Positions 35,878 to 47,944 of a stretch of 64,000 nt of DNA are shown piece after piece. Both the position numbers and the translations under genes were made by a program. This DNA is from Pseudeuparius sepicola (taxonomy: Eukaryota; Arthropoda; Insecta; Coleoptera; Anthribidae): positions 66,942,692 through 67,006,691 of the forward strand of contig OY987299.1 in NCBI GenBank assembly GCA_963920635.1, given 5' to 3'. The notes beneath the pieces are model-generated. The model ran no database searches. It was given only the letters and a program-made list of their open reading frames with translations, and was not told where the DNA came from. Numbering within the stretch: position 1 is the first letter of the stretch; every line of letters starts with the position of its first letter.

Positions 35878-37088
35878 TACAGTGTGTTTCACTTTAAGTC
35901 GAGACAATTCATTATTTTTTTAAGGGTTGACCGATTTTCAAAAAAATTTTTTTTAATATATTGCTCCGAAAGACCTACAATTTGACACTAATTTTTTTCA
36001 GATTCGTCTTTTCCATGACCTACTACGATCAAAATTATACCCCCAAAAACTGCAAAAGTACATTAGGCATTTTTTTAGGAAAAAAAATGAATAGCACAGT
36101 CGTATTGGCCAGACCCGAAAACCCCACATACCAAGTTTCACGGTCATACCTTATACAGGGCGTTCACAAAATAGCTTCATACATAGCAAAAATACGGTTT
36201 TTCGGAGTACCTACTGTGTACAAACACCCAGAGATATTTTAAAATTATTTCTTTGCAGTTTTATTAGGGTTCACATGAGCCATCAATTCCCACGATTTCA
36301 TGGCCCTGCCTTATACAGGGCGTTCGCATTAAAAATACAAAAATCGAAAAAAATCGATTTTTCTCTTGGTGTTTTTTTTTCTACAATTTTAACTTACGCC
36401 TATTAAATAATATAAACAATATTAAATTTTAGGAAGTATTTTCAATAAAAAGCACCCTTTTTTATTTGAAAAAATGTAAAAATTGATTGGTATCCACGTA
36501 TCCAGGGTGCTCTTTATTGAAAATACTTTCTAAAATTTAATATTTTTTATGTTATTTAATAGGCGTAAGTTGAAATTGTAGAAAAAAAAATAAAAAAAAC
36601 ACCAAGAGAAAAATCGATTTTTTTTTCGATTTTTGTATTTTTAATGCGAACGCCCTGTATAAGGCATGAAATCGTGGGAATTTATGGCTCATGTGAGCCC
36701 TAATCCAACTGCAAATAAATAATTTTAAAATATTTCTCGGTGTTTGTATAGCGTACTCCGAAAAACCGTATTTTTGCTATGTTTGAAGCTATTTCGTGAA
36801 CGCCCTGTATAAGTTATGACCGTGAAACATGATATGTGGGGTTTTCGGGTATGGCCAATACGACTGTGCTATTCATTTTTTCCTAAACAAATGCCTAATG
36901 TACTTTTGCAGTTTTTGGGGGTATAATTTTGATCGTAGTAAGTAGGTCATGGAAAAGACGAATCTGAAAAAAATTAGTGTCAAAATGTAGATCTTTCGAA
37001 ACACTATATTTTTAAAAAAAGTTTTTGAAAATCGGTCAACCCGTAAAAAAATAATGAATTGTCTAGACTTGAAGTGAAACACACTGTA
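35878..37088. mobile_element. 1.2-kb near-perfect palindrome with TACAGTGTG ends
   Basis: TACAGTGTGTTTCACTTTAA at 35878 pairs with the complement ending at 37088, and the arms (about 600 bp each) meet near 36480. Each arm contains two inner copies of CTTATACAGGGCGTTC (for example 36152 and 36312) and the CATGACCTACTACGATCAAA region. It encodes nothing beyond mirror-image open frames (35961-36242, 36873-37082). Confidence 0.85.
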
Positions 37089-37895
37089 TATACATATACG
37101 CGCACTGACACATGCACATTCGATATTAGTTCCTCTGATTGGTTTGCCAAGGACGCATGGGCTTTTTTCAGGAGTCTTATCTATTGTTCATCGTATTAAA
37201 AAATAATTAAATTACACAAAGTATTTTAAAAGTTATTTAAAAAAAAATCGATTTTCAGGGGCGTCCTTTAGGGGCTTCTATCTCCGAAGGGGACAATCTC
37301 TATGGGGACAATTTTTATAGAAACTTCTCATGTTATTTTAACGTCCCTTGTATAAACCCGAGAGATTGCCTACACATTCTGGGACACTCTGTATATTGTT
37401 GTCTTGGGCCTCCAATTCTGTAAATCCGTCCCTTTCATACCTACCGTAACGCAACTAAATAGAAATGATGTATTTTTGCATTACATCTAAATATGTTTCA
37501 CTCCGTAGCGGAAAACGCAATCACATCAACACAAATTAAAAAGAACTGTCCGTACATAACAATCTGCTGCAGCCCAAATTGACTTTGTATTGTACTTATA
37601 CTTCAGTCAGAATAATATACGTACCTACCTTCCGAAATTGAATAGTCTTTTCATAGGAAGGTTTGAATTTAATATATATCCCTGAAGTTTTAAGATCCAA
37701 GTCCAACCCAGCTCCGAGCCACTATGAAATAATATAAGTAACGCAAGCCACAAAAAATACACAAGTTCGCTTAGGTTAAGCCACAGAATGTCAAGGAAAG
37801 GCGAAAGCCAAGATCGGTAAGGAGAAACGACAGCTTATTTGCCTTTTGTTTGTGACGTCGCCAGCGGTGCTGGCCGTTTTATAATTAGATTTAGG
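37089..37895. other. Interval with no gene seen
   Basis: Contains an unpaired end-like sequence GGGACACTCTGTATATTG near 37380; otherwise nothing recognised. Confidence 0.45.
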
Positions 37896-38377
37896 CAATG
37901 AATAAAGAACCCCAGGAAGGAGCATGTTTGGGATTAGCACGCGACAGGGTTAGTTCCTGCATATGGCAGGATGCCGTTTCCGGTTTCACAGTGACGTGCA
38001 CCTTTGAATGGTTTCAACAAACTATTGTAGACAAAAATCCTCATTTTTCGTAAAATCAATACCTACAATACAGGCCCAAAATTATAAGGCAAGTCTATGA
38101 GTTTAAGTTAAGGAATTCTTGATAATATAGCAATTCTAATTTTACATTTCCAATTATGAAGAAGTAGATACATACCTACATGGACTCAAAAGTTAATTTA
38201 AATTACAAGATTACTTGCCCATGGATTATTATCCTCAAACATTTAGTTTTGCAAGCCAGGAAAGAGCCACAAGCCGCATAGCACAAACTGGCAACTGGCA
38301 CCTATCACCGGGTCAGTCTCACGTATTTTATAATATTCATAGAGCTTTAACTCCTTCCTGAGGTTCTTTATTCACTG
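37896..38377. mobile_element. 482-bp MITE with 27-bp TIRs
   Basis: CAATGAATAAAGAACCCCAG continuing to GAAGGAG (37896-37922) is matched in reverse at 38351-38377, 25 of 27 positions by eye. The interior is non-coding and includes a Cys-free GC patch near 37930-38010. The superfamily cannot be told from the ends, and no clear target duplication is seen. Confidence 0.6.
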
Positions 38378-38989
38378 GATTTACGTTTGATTTCAATAAA
38401 AAGTACAAGGACTTCACGCGAAAACTCTCCTCTTTTATTTCTCTAATTTTTGCAGAAAAAGGTTTTATATAACAGATTATTCAGAGTGTAGGTACCTATC
38501 AATCAATAGCGCAACGAGGGGGGCGGCTGCCAGGCGGCCAGGCTGCAGCCCCCCCCCCCCCCGAGCTTGTACCAACCAAGCGAAAAAGCGCTAAACAATG
38601 CTAGAGAAGAACAATGCTACAGGATCGTTTCTTTACACGACAGAATGATTAGTATTTTGTTTAACCTGTATTTTTTAAGTTTATGTTATGATTTATCAAA
38701 TATACGATATTGAGGATATCGGATATCGGTGGTACACATTAATAGTTGACGTTTAATGAAAGATTAGTACCTAGTTCTCTAGCCGGCAGTCCGCACAGAA
38801 CCTGCGCCGAACTTAAAAATAATCTGACCCGAATTATATGAGCCTGGCCTTCTGTTTTCTACTGCCCTTCATATACGGCATGCCGTAGATAAGGGGGAGG
38901 GGGTTGAGTGTTCAAACCATATACATAAACATAAATAATAATATACCGCTGATGAACCCACTGCGCAGCGATTTGCGCTGCGGACTAAA
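38378..38989. other. Interval with no gene, homopolymer C run
   Basis: No gene seen. A run of about 15 C lies near 38550-38565, likely prone to sequencing or replication slippage. Confidence 0.5.
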
Positions 38990-39246
38990 AAGAGATGCAA
39001 AACGCAGCCATTTTGATGCCCATATGCGTCAGTTGCCATGGTAACCATGCAAACTCGTGTGCGAACGACGCAAATATGTCTCCTTCCCCACAGACTTGTA
39101 AGTCCAGTTGCCTACCTGTGCGTTGTCTATTGTCTAGTGCATAGGTAGGCAACTGGACTTACGGGCCTGCTGGCAGGAAAACATATATGCGTCAGAATTC
39201 GCGTGGTTATCGTGGTAACCGTCGCATAGGGGCATTAAAATGGCAT
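38990..39246. mobile_element. Hairpin MITE with perfect 20-bp inner stem
   Basis: GCCATTTTGATGCCC near 38998 pairs imperfectly with GGGGCATTAAAATGGC near 39229-39244; GGTAACC blocks also pair. Nearest the centre, GTAAGTCCAGTTGCCTACCT pairs perfectly with its complement across a loop of about 26 bases (39100-39165). Confidence 0.65.
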
Positions 39247-39296
39247 CTAGATGAGTTTGGAAAAGTCCGCAGGTCGGCCCTCTCTATTCAGCAATA

Positions 39297-40510
39297 TACA
39301 GGGTGGCGCAGGGAAAAGTTTCCACCCAGATTATTTCAGAAAATACAGTTTCTTCCAAAAAACGAAAAAACACGTCGGTTTAGTTTGGAAGGGGGACATC
39401 CATTGCAGAGGAAAGCAGTGCTGTAGTTGCAACCCTCTGGCTGGGGTAGCTACCACCTCAAATTTTTTAAATGGGAATAGGTGCAAGTGGCACCTCAAAT
39501 TAAAGGTAATTTAATCCTCTTTACAATACTATATTTATTTTCAATTTTGAGCACATTTTAGATAAGATTAAATACAAAATATGAAAATATGCAATTTATT
39601 GTTAAATTAATTTATTAAATGCTCCAAATGCCCCGCCTCGACGTCCTTGCTATTTCATACAAGTTTCTTTTTTTAACAGATACACAAAACATATTTTTTC
39701 ACTGGTATGTTCATTTTAATTAAAATTGAAATAATTTTTATTTAAAAGTATTCTATTTTAAAGCAAATAGGTAGAATACCTAAACTGTTACTTATTTTGA
39801 CAACATGGTGTACACGTACACTATTGGTGAGAATTGAAATGTCATCCATTTATTTTAAAAACAGTGATTGTACTAGAGGAGCAGTTTACAAAAATGTACG
39901 TATTCGACACATTTTTATAGGGATTCAATTCGTTAAATATCCTAGAAACTGCTCTTGCACACTATTTCAACTCTTTCACCAATAGTGTATGCGTACACCA
40001 TGTTTACAAAATAAGTAATAGTCTATTTACTTTAAAACAGAATACATTCAATTAAAAATAATTTCAATTTCAATTAAAATGAACACACCAGAGCAAAAAA
40101 TAGGTATGTTTTGTATATATTATGTTCAAAAAATAAAAGAAACTTGTATAAAATAGCATGGACGTCTGGGCGGGGCACTTTGAGTATTTAATAAATTAAT
40201 TTATTAATAAATTGCATATTTTAATTTTTTGTATTTACTTTTACCTAAAATGTGCTCAAAATTAAAAATTAATATAGTGTTGTAAAGAGGATTAAATTAG
40301 CTTTTATTTGAGGTATCACTTGACCCCTATTCCCATATAAGAAATTTGAGGTGGTAGCTACCCCAGCCAGAGGGTTGCAACTACAGCACTGCTTTCCTCT
40401 GCAATGGATGTTTCCCTTCCAAACTAAACCGACGTGTTTTTTCGTTTTTTGGAAGAAGCGGTATTTTTTGAAATAATCTGGGTGGAAACTTTTCCCTGGG
40501 CCACCCTGTA
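39297..40510. mobile_element. 1.2-kb palindrome with TACAGGGTGGCGCAGG ends
   Basis: The left end at 39297 pairs with CCTGGGCCACCCTGTA (to 40510); arms of about 600 bp meet near 39900. Matching blocks include CTCTGGCTGGGGTAGCTACC, GGAAAGCAGTGCTGTAGTTG and TAAATTAATTTATTAA. TA dinucleotides flank. Open frames at 39187-39514 are not conserved as protein on the other arm. Confidence 0.85.
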
Positions 40511-41552
40511 TGTATCTTTATGTATATGGTTCAAACCTGTCCCATTGAGATAAAAAGAAGAGGAAACATATCGTGGTGATGTAACTTTACAATTTTCTAC
40601 GCGTCAGTGAGAGCTGGGCAAAATACTTTTGAAAAGTATTTAGGGTAGACTGGGGTAAGTGTCAAGCCAAAATTAAGAGTGTATCATTCAGTAGGGAAAA
40701 AAAATATTTACAGTTTACTTAGAACATTTGTTTTTGCTGGATGGACTTCTTAGGGATTTATATGCCTTATGCTGCAACATGAAAGAACCAGCTAACATTG
40801 AGTTCAAGTTATGATAAAAAAAATATTTTGGTGTCCGACATTTTACACTTACCCCAACAAGGGGTAAGTGTAAAACGGGTCAGGAAACACTACAGAGTGT
40901 GTTTCTATTTTCACTGGGGTAAGTGTAAAACATTGACATAATCAACACAAACACATAACACTTTTAATCAAACAAATATCTTTATTAGAAAATAAGTTAC
41001 AAACTTTCCTGTCGTATAACAGAGCTTATCCATTTTGTCTCAAAAATAAAATAACTCATTTCTGTCCTAAAAGGCAATTATTTATATTTAAGTATGTTAA
41101 AAATAAATTTAAAAAAAATAACTAAGTAAATAAAAATTATAATATTTAAAAATAATGTCTCAGGTACCTATATAATAAGAACTTCGTGAATTAGCAGTGT
41201 AGAGAAATGGGTTCTATAGTATGTTGTTCTATAGTATGTTTGCACTTGCCCCTTGCCTTATATTTGAAGGGGTAAGTGTAAAACTACCTAGAATGCTTCT
41301 AAATTCTAATTTAAATGGATAATTTGTTAGTGAGCCTCTAAAACATTGTTTGTTAGATAATATGAATACAAGAAACCAAAAAGAACTTACCTTTTTTTAC
41401 TTTAAAATTAAGGATTTTTGAAATGCGTTATCCTTAAAATCGAAGTGACAGCTAGAGGTTAGTATTTACAAGAAAATGCTAGGCAACCAAAAATACTTAT
41501 TGATGTTTTGCGTGTTGATAGGCTTTCAGGGCGTATAAATTAATGCTATGGG

Positions 41553-42127
41553 AGTAGATAGGCTATAAGAGCACGAGCGCAATTTCCCCATGTATTTCTT
41601 ATGGGGGCTAAATCCTGCACTTTTTTGACCAAACTTACCCCCTCCACTCCCAAGCCACGCCCCCTTCTGTCACCGACTAATCAGAACGCGCCGACTAGGG
41701 TTTGCGCTAGCCCGAGGGGTGCCGAAGATGTCCGAGGGGTTGACCCCAGCGCGAGGTCATTATCAAACCGCCAGCCTGCGGCGACGGTTCGAGCCATCAG
41801 GTGTCCAGCCGCGACCTTCAAGCCGGGGGTGGACAAAAATGGCCGCGATTCCACCCAACTAAATCATCAACCCACCTCGACGATTATTCTGCCGGTACAC
41901 CAACGCCCAGAACATATTTTTTATTACGAGTTATTTTTGCGTTTATAATATGAAACAAAGTTTTGTTATGACTTGTCTGGAATACTGAGAAATCACGCGG
42001 CAGCCGTGACCTTCGAGATATAATATTACATTGCGGCACAGCGAGCTACGGATATCCCCGACTTTTTTCGAGAAGCGCTTTCTCTGATGTTGCGAAACAC
42101 ATGCAAATAAAACTAGATTATACGCCA
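41553..42127 (+). repeat. Polinton left terminal inverted repeat
   Basis: 575 bp, matched in reverse at 56458-57032. Much more GC- and CpG-rich than its surroundings between 41640 and 41890. A 115-codon open frame (start GGGCTAAATCC..., residues MGAKSCTFLTKLTPSTPKPR) is preserved in both TIRs, but proline-rich low-complexity content and the absence of any family make it doubtful as a gene. Confidence 0.9.
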
Positions 42128-43085
42128 ACCTATTTGCGCCTGGATAAAAATACCGACTTTATTGTTAGAGAATATTATGTCGCCTGCAGAAATGCAAGCT
42201 GTTTAAATAAGCGATCAACAATGTGGAGAAAGGTGCTTTTTTGATGTCAATAAAATTCCTCGGACAATGCTGAAATAAGAATTGACTGTTAATGAAAGTA
42301 TGTGTGTTCTAGAACGAAACACCGAGCTACGGTGTAGAGAAGAAAGTAATGTAAGAAAAAAATATACTGATTTATATCTTTTTCATAGGATTCACTTTAA
42401 TATTTCAGTTTGTTTCACTGATAGGGGACAAAAAAAACTGGTGTCAAAAATCAACTAGTTACACGTCCGACAGGGGGCAAGAAATGCTACTGAGCGAGAT
42501 TTCGCTCAAAAACATAAAACACTAGCCCTTTGCACATTCCCAAAAATGTGACTAAGATTTGCTAAAATCAACGTCCCAGTTCAATCTACTTTGCCCTGGG
42601 AAACGAAAATATTTTTAAACACCAGGTGTCAAACATTCTATTGTCTACAAAATACGTCATAGCTGTAAGACAAGCGATGACATAGCTTGTCCCCTAAAAA
42701 AGTGTTTGCTTAATAAGGCATTCGAACTATAAAATTAAGTAATACTTACCAAAAGTACCCCGAGAGGAAACATTGAAACTCATCCATCCCGATCGCTCGG
42801 TGGCATCCCCTGGATATTACCAAACATTTTAAATTACTTTTCCATTGATGATATAGCAAGAAATTAGGCAAAACCCGATGCCAGATATATTTAAAAAAAA
42901 AACCTCTGAGCACCGGGTGCTACCAAACATCTTTGCTTCAACCATCCAGTTGCAGGTTGCTATAGAGGGAAAAAATACAAACATAAAGTTCAGAAAACAA
43001 TTTGCAGACAGTTTCACACCTAGTTCCATACATTCCAGCGATCAACAAAAATCTGAAAACAGTTCTGTCCGTTTTTTTATCGCTA
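42128..43085. other. Polinton interior, no gene seen
   Basis: Overlapping open frames at 42829-43177 have no recognisable protein features. This is where Polinton core genes could be expected; none is visible. Confidence 0.5.
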
Positions 43086-43405
43086 TTAATTACGCGGTAA
43101 CAAAATGTTATCAACCCGTTAACAACGCGTTATCGATACGTTCACAACGCGTTAACGAGACGTTAACAACGCGTTAACAAAACATTTACAACGCGTTAAC
43201 GAAACGTTTAACAACGCGTGAATGAAACGTTAACAACGCGTTAACGAAACGTTAACAACGAACGTTAAAAACGCGTTAACGAAAGGTTAACAACGCGTCG
43301 ACGAAACGATAACAACGCGTCAACGGAACATAAACAACGCTTCAACGAAACGTTAACAACGCGTTAACGAAACGATAACAACGCATTAGCAACACGTTAA
43401 ACATC
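43086..43405. repeat. AACGCGTTAACG minisatellite
   Basis: About 14 copies of a roughly 22-bp unit of the form AACAACGCGTTAACGAAACG with variants (TTAACGAGACG, GTCGACGAAACG, GTCAACGGAAC). The unit holds two self-complementary pieces, ACGCGT and GTTAAC, so each copy is itself a small palindrome. It lies about 0.9 kb downstream of the polymerase gene. Confidence 0.9.
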
Positions 43406-44296
43406 TTAATTTAAATTTTTATTTCACACCTAGCTGCATACCTTTCTTTATCAACAAAAATCGGAAAAACAGTTCTATATGTTTTAATCATAATGGAAAG
43501 CAAAAATATTCATTATTTTCAAATTAAAGATATTAGATATAAATATCATAGATAATTTTTTTTTTATTTGATGTTTTTAAAAATTCAAGCAGCATAATTC
43601 ATATGCATTCGTTTCCCCACCACCCTAGAGGTAGAATGGAAGGTGCGTTTTTTTCATGGTTTCCCCAGTAGGCCTAATCCATGTTTAATCAAACAACATA
43701 TTATTTAATAAATTTTATTAAAGATAATTGATGTATAATGCAGTACGTTCTAACTTATTTAAATATTTTTATCTTATGTTAACTAGTAAATTATTCTAAC
43801 TAGACATTTGTGAAGAATGGCCCCATGAAAGTGTTTCATGTCCTAACGATTTTTGTTGCGATTTTTGTTGAAGGTGTTGACGAATCTCTTCCCTTTGCTT
43901 TATTTATGACCCTCCTCCTTAGTTCCCCCATGTTTCTATATCCTATTGTGATTGCAGACTTATCCATTGATGAATCGCTGGTAGCAAAATATTTAAAGCT
44001 CTAAAGCACTAAGTTTATATAACTATACATTAAAACATATACTATAATTAGTCAAATTAGCCTACATTTAACAATAGGTTTTATTATATTTAAAATCTAT
44101 AATACATTTCTAAACCTATATAACTACTAACAATACTTAAAACCCTATCTGGTATTTAACATTAAATTATTAAATAAAATATAAAACTCATCATTTACAT
44201 CATGGTTGGCACGTGATTTTCGTATAATTTTCCTCCATCCTCCATCCTTCATCCTTTATTAATACAATTTTATTAGAGTTCATAGCAAGTACAATT
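43406..44296. other. Polinton interior with a second copy of the polymerase tail
   Basis: At 43803-43845 the minus strand encodes HETLSWGHSSQM, nearly the same as YETLPWGHYSQM at the true polymerase C-terminus (44300-44345). The rest is AT-rich without recognisable genes. A plus-strand open frame at 43810-44004 is antisense to this tail and is probably not real. Confidence 0.5.
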
Positions 44297-47200
44297 CTAT
44301 CCTATTTGCATTTGTGAATAATGACCCCATGGGAGTGTTTCATAACTTGCTGGTAAAATATATCGTTTGTTATCGTGAGGGCTTAGAGCGATTTTTTCTT
44401 GTGTAACAGAGTATACGTTATGCTTCTCTGATTTGATTAAATTTTGATTAACAGATTTTTCAAATATTTTCCTCTAGGCATTGAACATAGTCTTCAAAAT
44501 TTATTTTTCTCTTAATAACAACCTTCTTAATGCCCTTTATCTTTTTAGTAATTCCCCCTTCTTTCATAACTTCTAGGATTTCTTCCTGGGTAAAGCCATC
44601 TTTTTCCAAATTTAACTTCTGTTTTTGCTCATCTTTGGTCCTTAAAATTTTCAGCGTGTACATTTTTGATCGCAGCCCCACAAAACCAGTCATAATACGC
44701 CCATTGTTTTCTTCTTTCATCATTCCTAATACCTTTTTGTTGACAAGTGATATGCAGTAATTATTTTCTTGAGGGAAGTCACTAGTATCAAAATACTTTT
44801 GACAATCTCTTCGTATTGCCTCATAAATATCTTTGTTTCGAATTTCGTATATTAATGAATCTGTGTCTGTATATAAAATAGTGCAATTATTTCTAAATTC
44901 CGGCTGCATGTATCCATAGTGAAAATCAAAGATAGTAGTTTTAGCTAAATCCAAAATTGCCATTCCTACGTATATCGGTTTGTTAAGATATACTTCCAAT
45001 TTATTTAGTTCAATTATTACGAGGTTTTCTTCAAGAATAGTTGCCGTTTTAAATTGCGGTTTTGCGATAAATGCCTCCGCACCATATCGTCCCTCCCACT
45101 TATTGAGCAGCTTTATCACAGAATGTTTCCGAACGTTTTCCATTGTTTTTCCAAAGACAGCGTTGTTTAGTAGTTTGAAAAGATCTTTTTCAAATGGATT
45201 GGTGGCTTGGGCGCGGAGTCTGGTGTTGAGATCTATGTAGCTTTTTAACCACGGTGACTGTTTAAACCTTAAAACTCGGTGAATCTTTTTCAACACCAAA
45301 CCGCCTGTTTAAGCGCTCTGTAATGTATCACGTATTTTTTTTGTTATAAAGTGTAGCCATTAGTTTCGTCTCTGTTTTATCCCCTTGCCTCCGATGTTCT
45401 GGACAGAAAGGTAGATCTATGTGTTTATCGTGAGGGGCCTCGGGATACTCTAGATCAACTTCTAGAAAATACCCCGTGCCAGAATTGTCCGCCAATTTTT
45501 CAATATTCAATCCCTGAATCTCCCTATCATCTAACCATCTAAATCCACCTAAAGGAAGAGCCTGCGACATAGCCCACCCATATTGATTGTTAACATCAAA
45601 GTAACTTAAATATGTTGCAGGTTTCTGTGGGTCATAGTTAGGCATATATTTATTATTAGCAGTGGCGCGTCGTTTAGAGCATTGGCTGAGGCCCCTCCGT
45701 ATTTTTTTCTCAATAAACATTACTTGATCGATATCTGTAAGCAACTCCAACTCCACTTTTGTGTACTTTAACATAGAATCCCAAGTGTACCCAGGCAATG
45801 TGTAGTAGTGAGCGGGATCTAGTTTATGAGTTCTCATACAGCTAGCTCTAAATGCTTCGAATACATCAGCTAGAAGTAATATGTCAGTTTTTAGATATAG
45901 GTTGGCATAATCCTTTAAAGTTTTGCAATGAAATCCGTTCCACACTTTCTGTGCATGGACATACTCTTTTTGATATATCGATCTCTCCTCAAGTTTGTTA
46001 TAAAAACAGTCTTTGGAAGGCAGTTGTGTGCAGTCTAATTTCTCCATACAATCCATAAAATCGTATGGGAATACACCTTTTCGTGTTAGAAGTTTAAAAC
46101 GTGATTCGGGGAGTTCAGGAAAATTACCTCGGAGGATTGGGTACTCGGAAAGATTTGAGGCTAAAGAATCTAATCCTGCAGACATAAAACGGAAACTATC
46201 GATAAATCGGAATTTAACTAGATTTTCAGGAATATGTTTGGTGAACGATATATATTTTTCTTTATTTTTAGGAAGCAACTCTACGCGCCCCTCAATATCT
46301 TTGGCTATGCTCTTAATCACAAAATGTGCATCGTAACCCGATAGATTGTGGAAGACTATTGGTACAACGTGATGTCTTGGTAATTTATGTTACAATCTTC
46401 GTGGGCAGCGCCTCGAAACTTCCCCGTTAGATGGCAATGATCTCTGACTTTCTTCTGTTTTGATGTGAAGGGTTTTTGGCACATGTGACACATTGTCGAA
46501 AGATTAAAGCCCATTTTTTGCACCGCTGTTAACCTGTCCATCGGTATAGGGCACAGAAAAACTGTCTCTATATCCTCAGCTACTCCTCTCATTTCTTTAG
46601 AGAACCATTCCAAGCAATCCAGCCCAGTGTACGACTTGTAGAACGACAAGCTGTCATCATAACTGCATTTGACATAGTAACCAACGCTGCAAGGTACGTG
46701 TTCTTGGTATTTATTATTATCATCTGTTGCTTTAAGGAGGCTTTCTATATCTGCATAAATTATGGGAACCTTCTCTTTATTTTTGTAATTAGTAAATTTA
46801 AGGAGTTTACGATCTTCGCTTGGCATCCTAACTTTGCAGTCATTCATATTTTTGCAATCTTCGTAATGCGTTTTTAGTTTTTCCTCAGAATAAAAGTAAT
46901 GTAGGCATCGATCGCAGATGAATTTTTTTCCATTACACTTGCTCAGCTGAGTTGAAACTAGACGAGAGAGGTCCTTGATCCAACAAAAATGATAACGAAT
47001 AGGTGAGCTATCATTACTTCCTTCTTCATTATCCTCGTCATAATAAACATTCTGTACCATTAGAAGATTAAGATGTTTGTCTAATTTATTTTTAGTGATA
47101 TAAATAGGCAAGGTGTAGAGCTTGTTTCGTTGCTTTCGCAGAATATAAACGTTTGTGGACATGTTGTTCAGTTTTTCAACTTTTGGGATCTGTTTAATGG

Positions 47201-47932
47201 TCATTGGAAAGCGTATTCCATCCAAATTCAAAATAGGCGATGGGTGGGGGTACTTAGTTATTCGCTGGGGGTCTTTCTCAACTGGATACAAAGCCGAAGT
47301 CACAGCCCAAGCAAAACAGAGTTCATCCACATTCTTCACGTTGACACACGCCTGTTTCGCCTTGATTGATTCAGGCAGCTCTATGTATGACGATCCTAGA
47401 CAGGCGCGTTGGATGTCGTAAAATATTTCATTTCCTCAATAACCCTGTCGGCCTTCTCCAGCACAAATAGTCCGCCGAACACTGCATTTATTTTGACTGC
47501 TTCTTCCTTTTTTAACGCGTTGGCAACACGGCGCTTGAACAAAGCACAACAGTCGTTAAGGAATTCGCCGGGGTCCTTGTGCTTAATATTAGAGATGACT
47601 CCAGTGGGAATTCGGCAGGCAAATGCGGTTTCCAAATCACCCCAACTCACACGTTTTTCTGCTGTTTCTTTTCTTGATTTTGTACCAGCGCCTCGTTTAA
47701 TTTCTTGTTTAATTTGGGTACGCATGGTTTTTACGTTAGCCAGAGTTGTTATCAGTTTTTGCTTCTCACCAATGGTCTTTGCCGATTTTAGTTGGTGCTT
47801 GATATGGCAAACTGCCTTGGTACATTGACGCAGGCCATCTTGCACAGTTTCACCACTATATGATGATTGAAGTAGGCTCAATATACTAGTTATCTTTAAG
47901 TATAAGGCCTTTAATATAGCTGACGCAGGCAT
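44297..47932 (-). pseudogene. Polinton protein-primed DNA polymerase B, several frameshifts
   Basis: This enzyme would replicate the element from its ends. In order on the minus strand: start ATG at 47932 (MPASAILKALYLKITSIL), AFACRIPTGVISN and MKYFTTSN (47400-47640); after a junction, GSSYIELPESIKAKQACVNV (47390-47335), a zinc-finger-like CDRCLHYFYSEEKLKTHYED, exonuclease motif IIYADIES, and RDHCHLTGKFRGAAHEDCN. A shift follows, then VFHNLSGYDAHF (46370-46330), LKTDILLLADVFEAFR, and motif A YLSYFDVNNQYGWAMSQ. Two shifts near 45345 and 45300 (the first in an A run) precede LLNNAVFGKTMENVRKH and CTILYTDTDSLIYEI (catalytic Asp pair). After a stop at 44460 and a further shift the tail NVYSVTQEKIALSPHDNKRY continues to TAG at 44297. 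About 50 residues usually present between the KYFTT and SSYIELP blocks appear missing. All catalytic motifs remain; the breaks are small. Confidence 0.88.
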
Positions 47933-47944
47933 GGTTTAAGTTTC

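Noticed and set aside
35961..36242. 93-codon open frame in the 1.2-kb palindrome
   Set aside because: It mirrors non-coding sequence in the other arm, which does not keep the frame; no protein features.
44530..46336. Plus-strand open frames at 44530-44760, 44980-45240 and 46013-46336
   Set aside because: They are antisense to the polymerase, whose minus-strand motifs are unmistakable.
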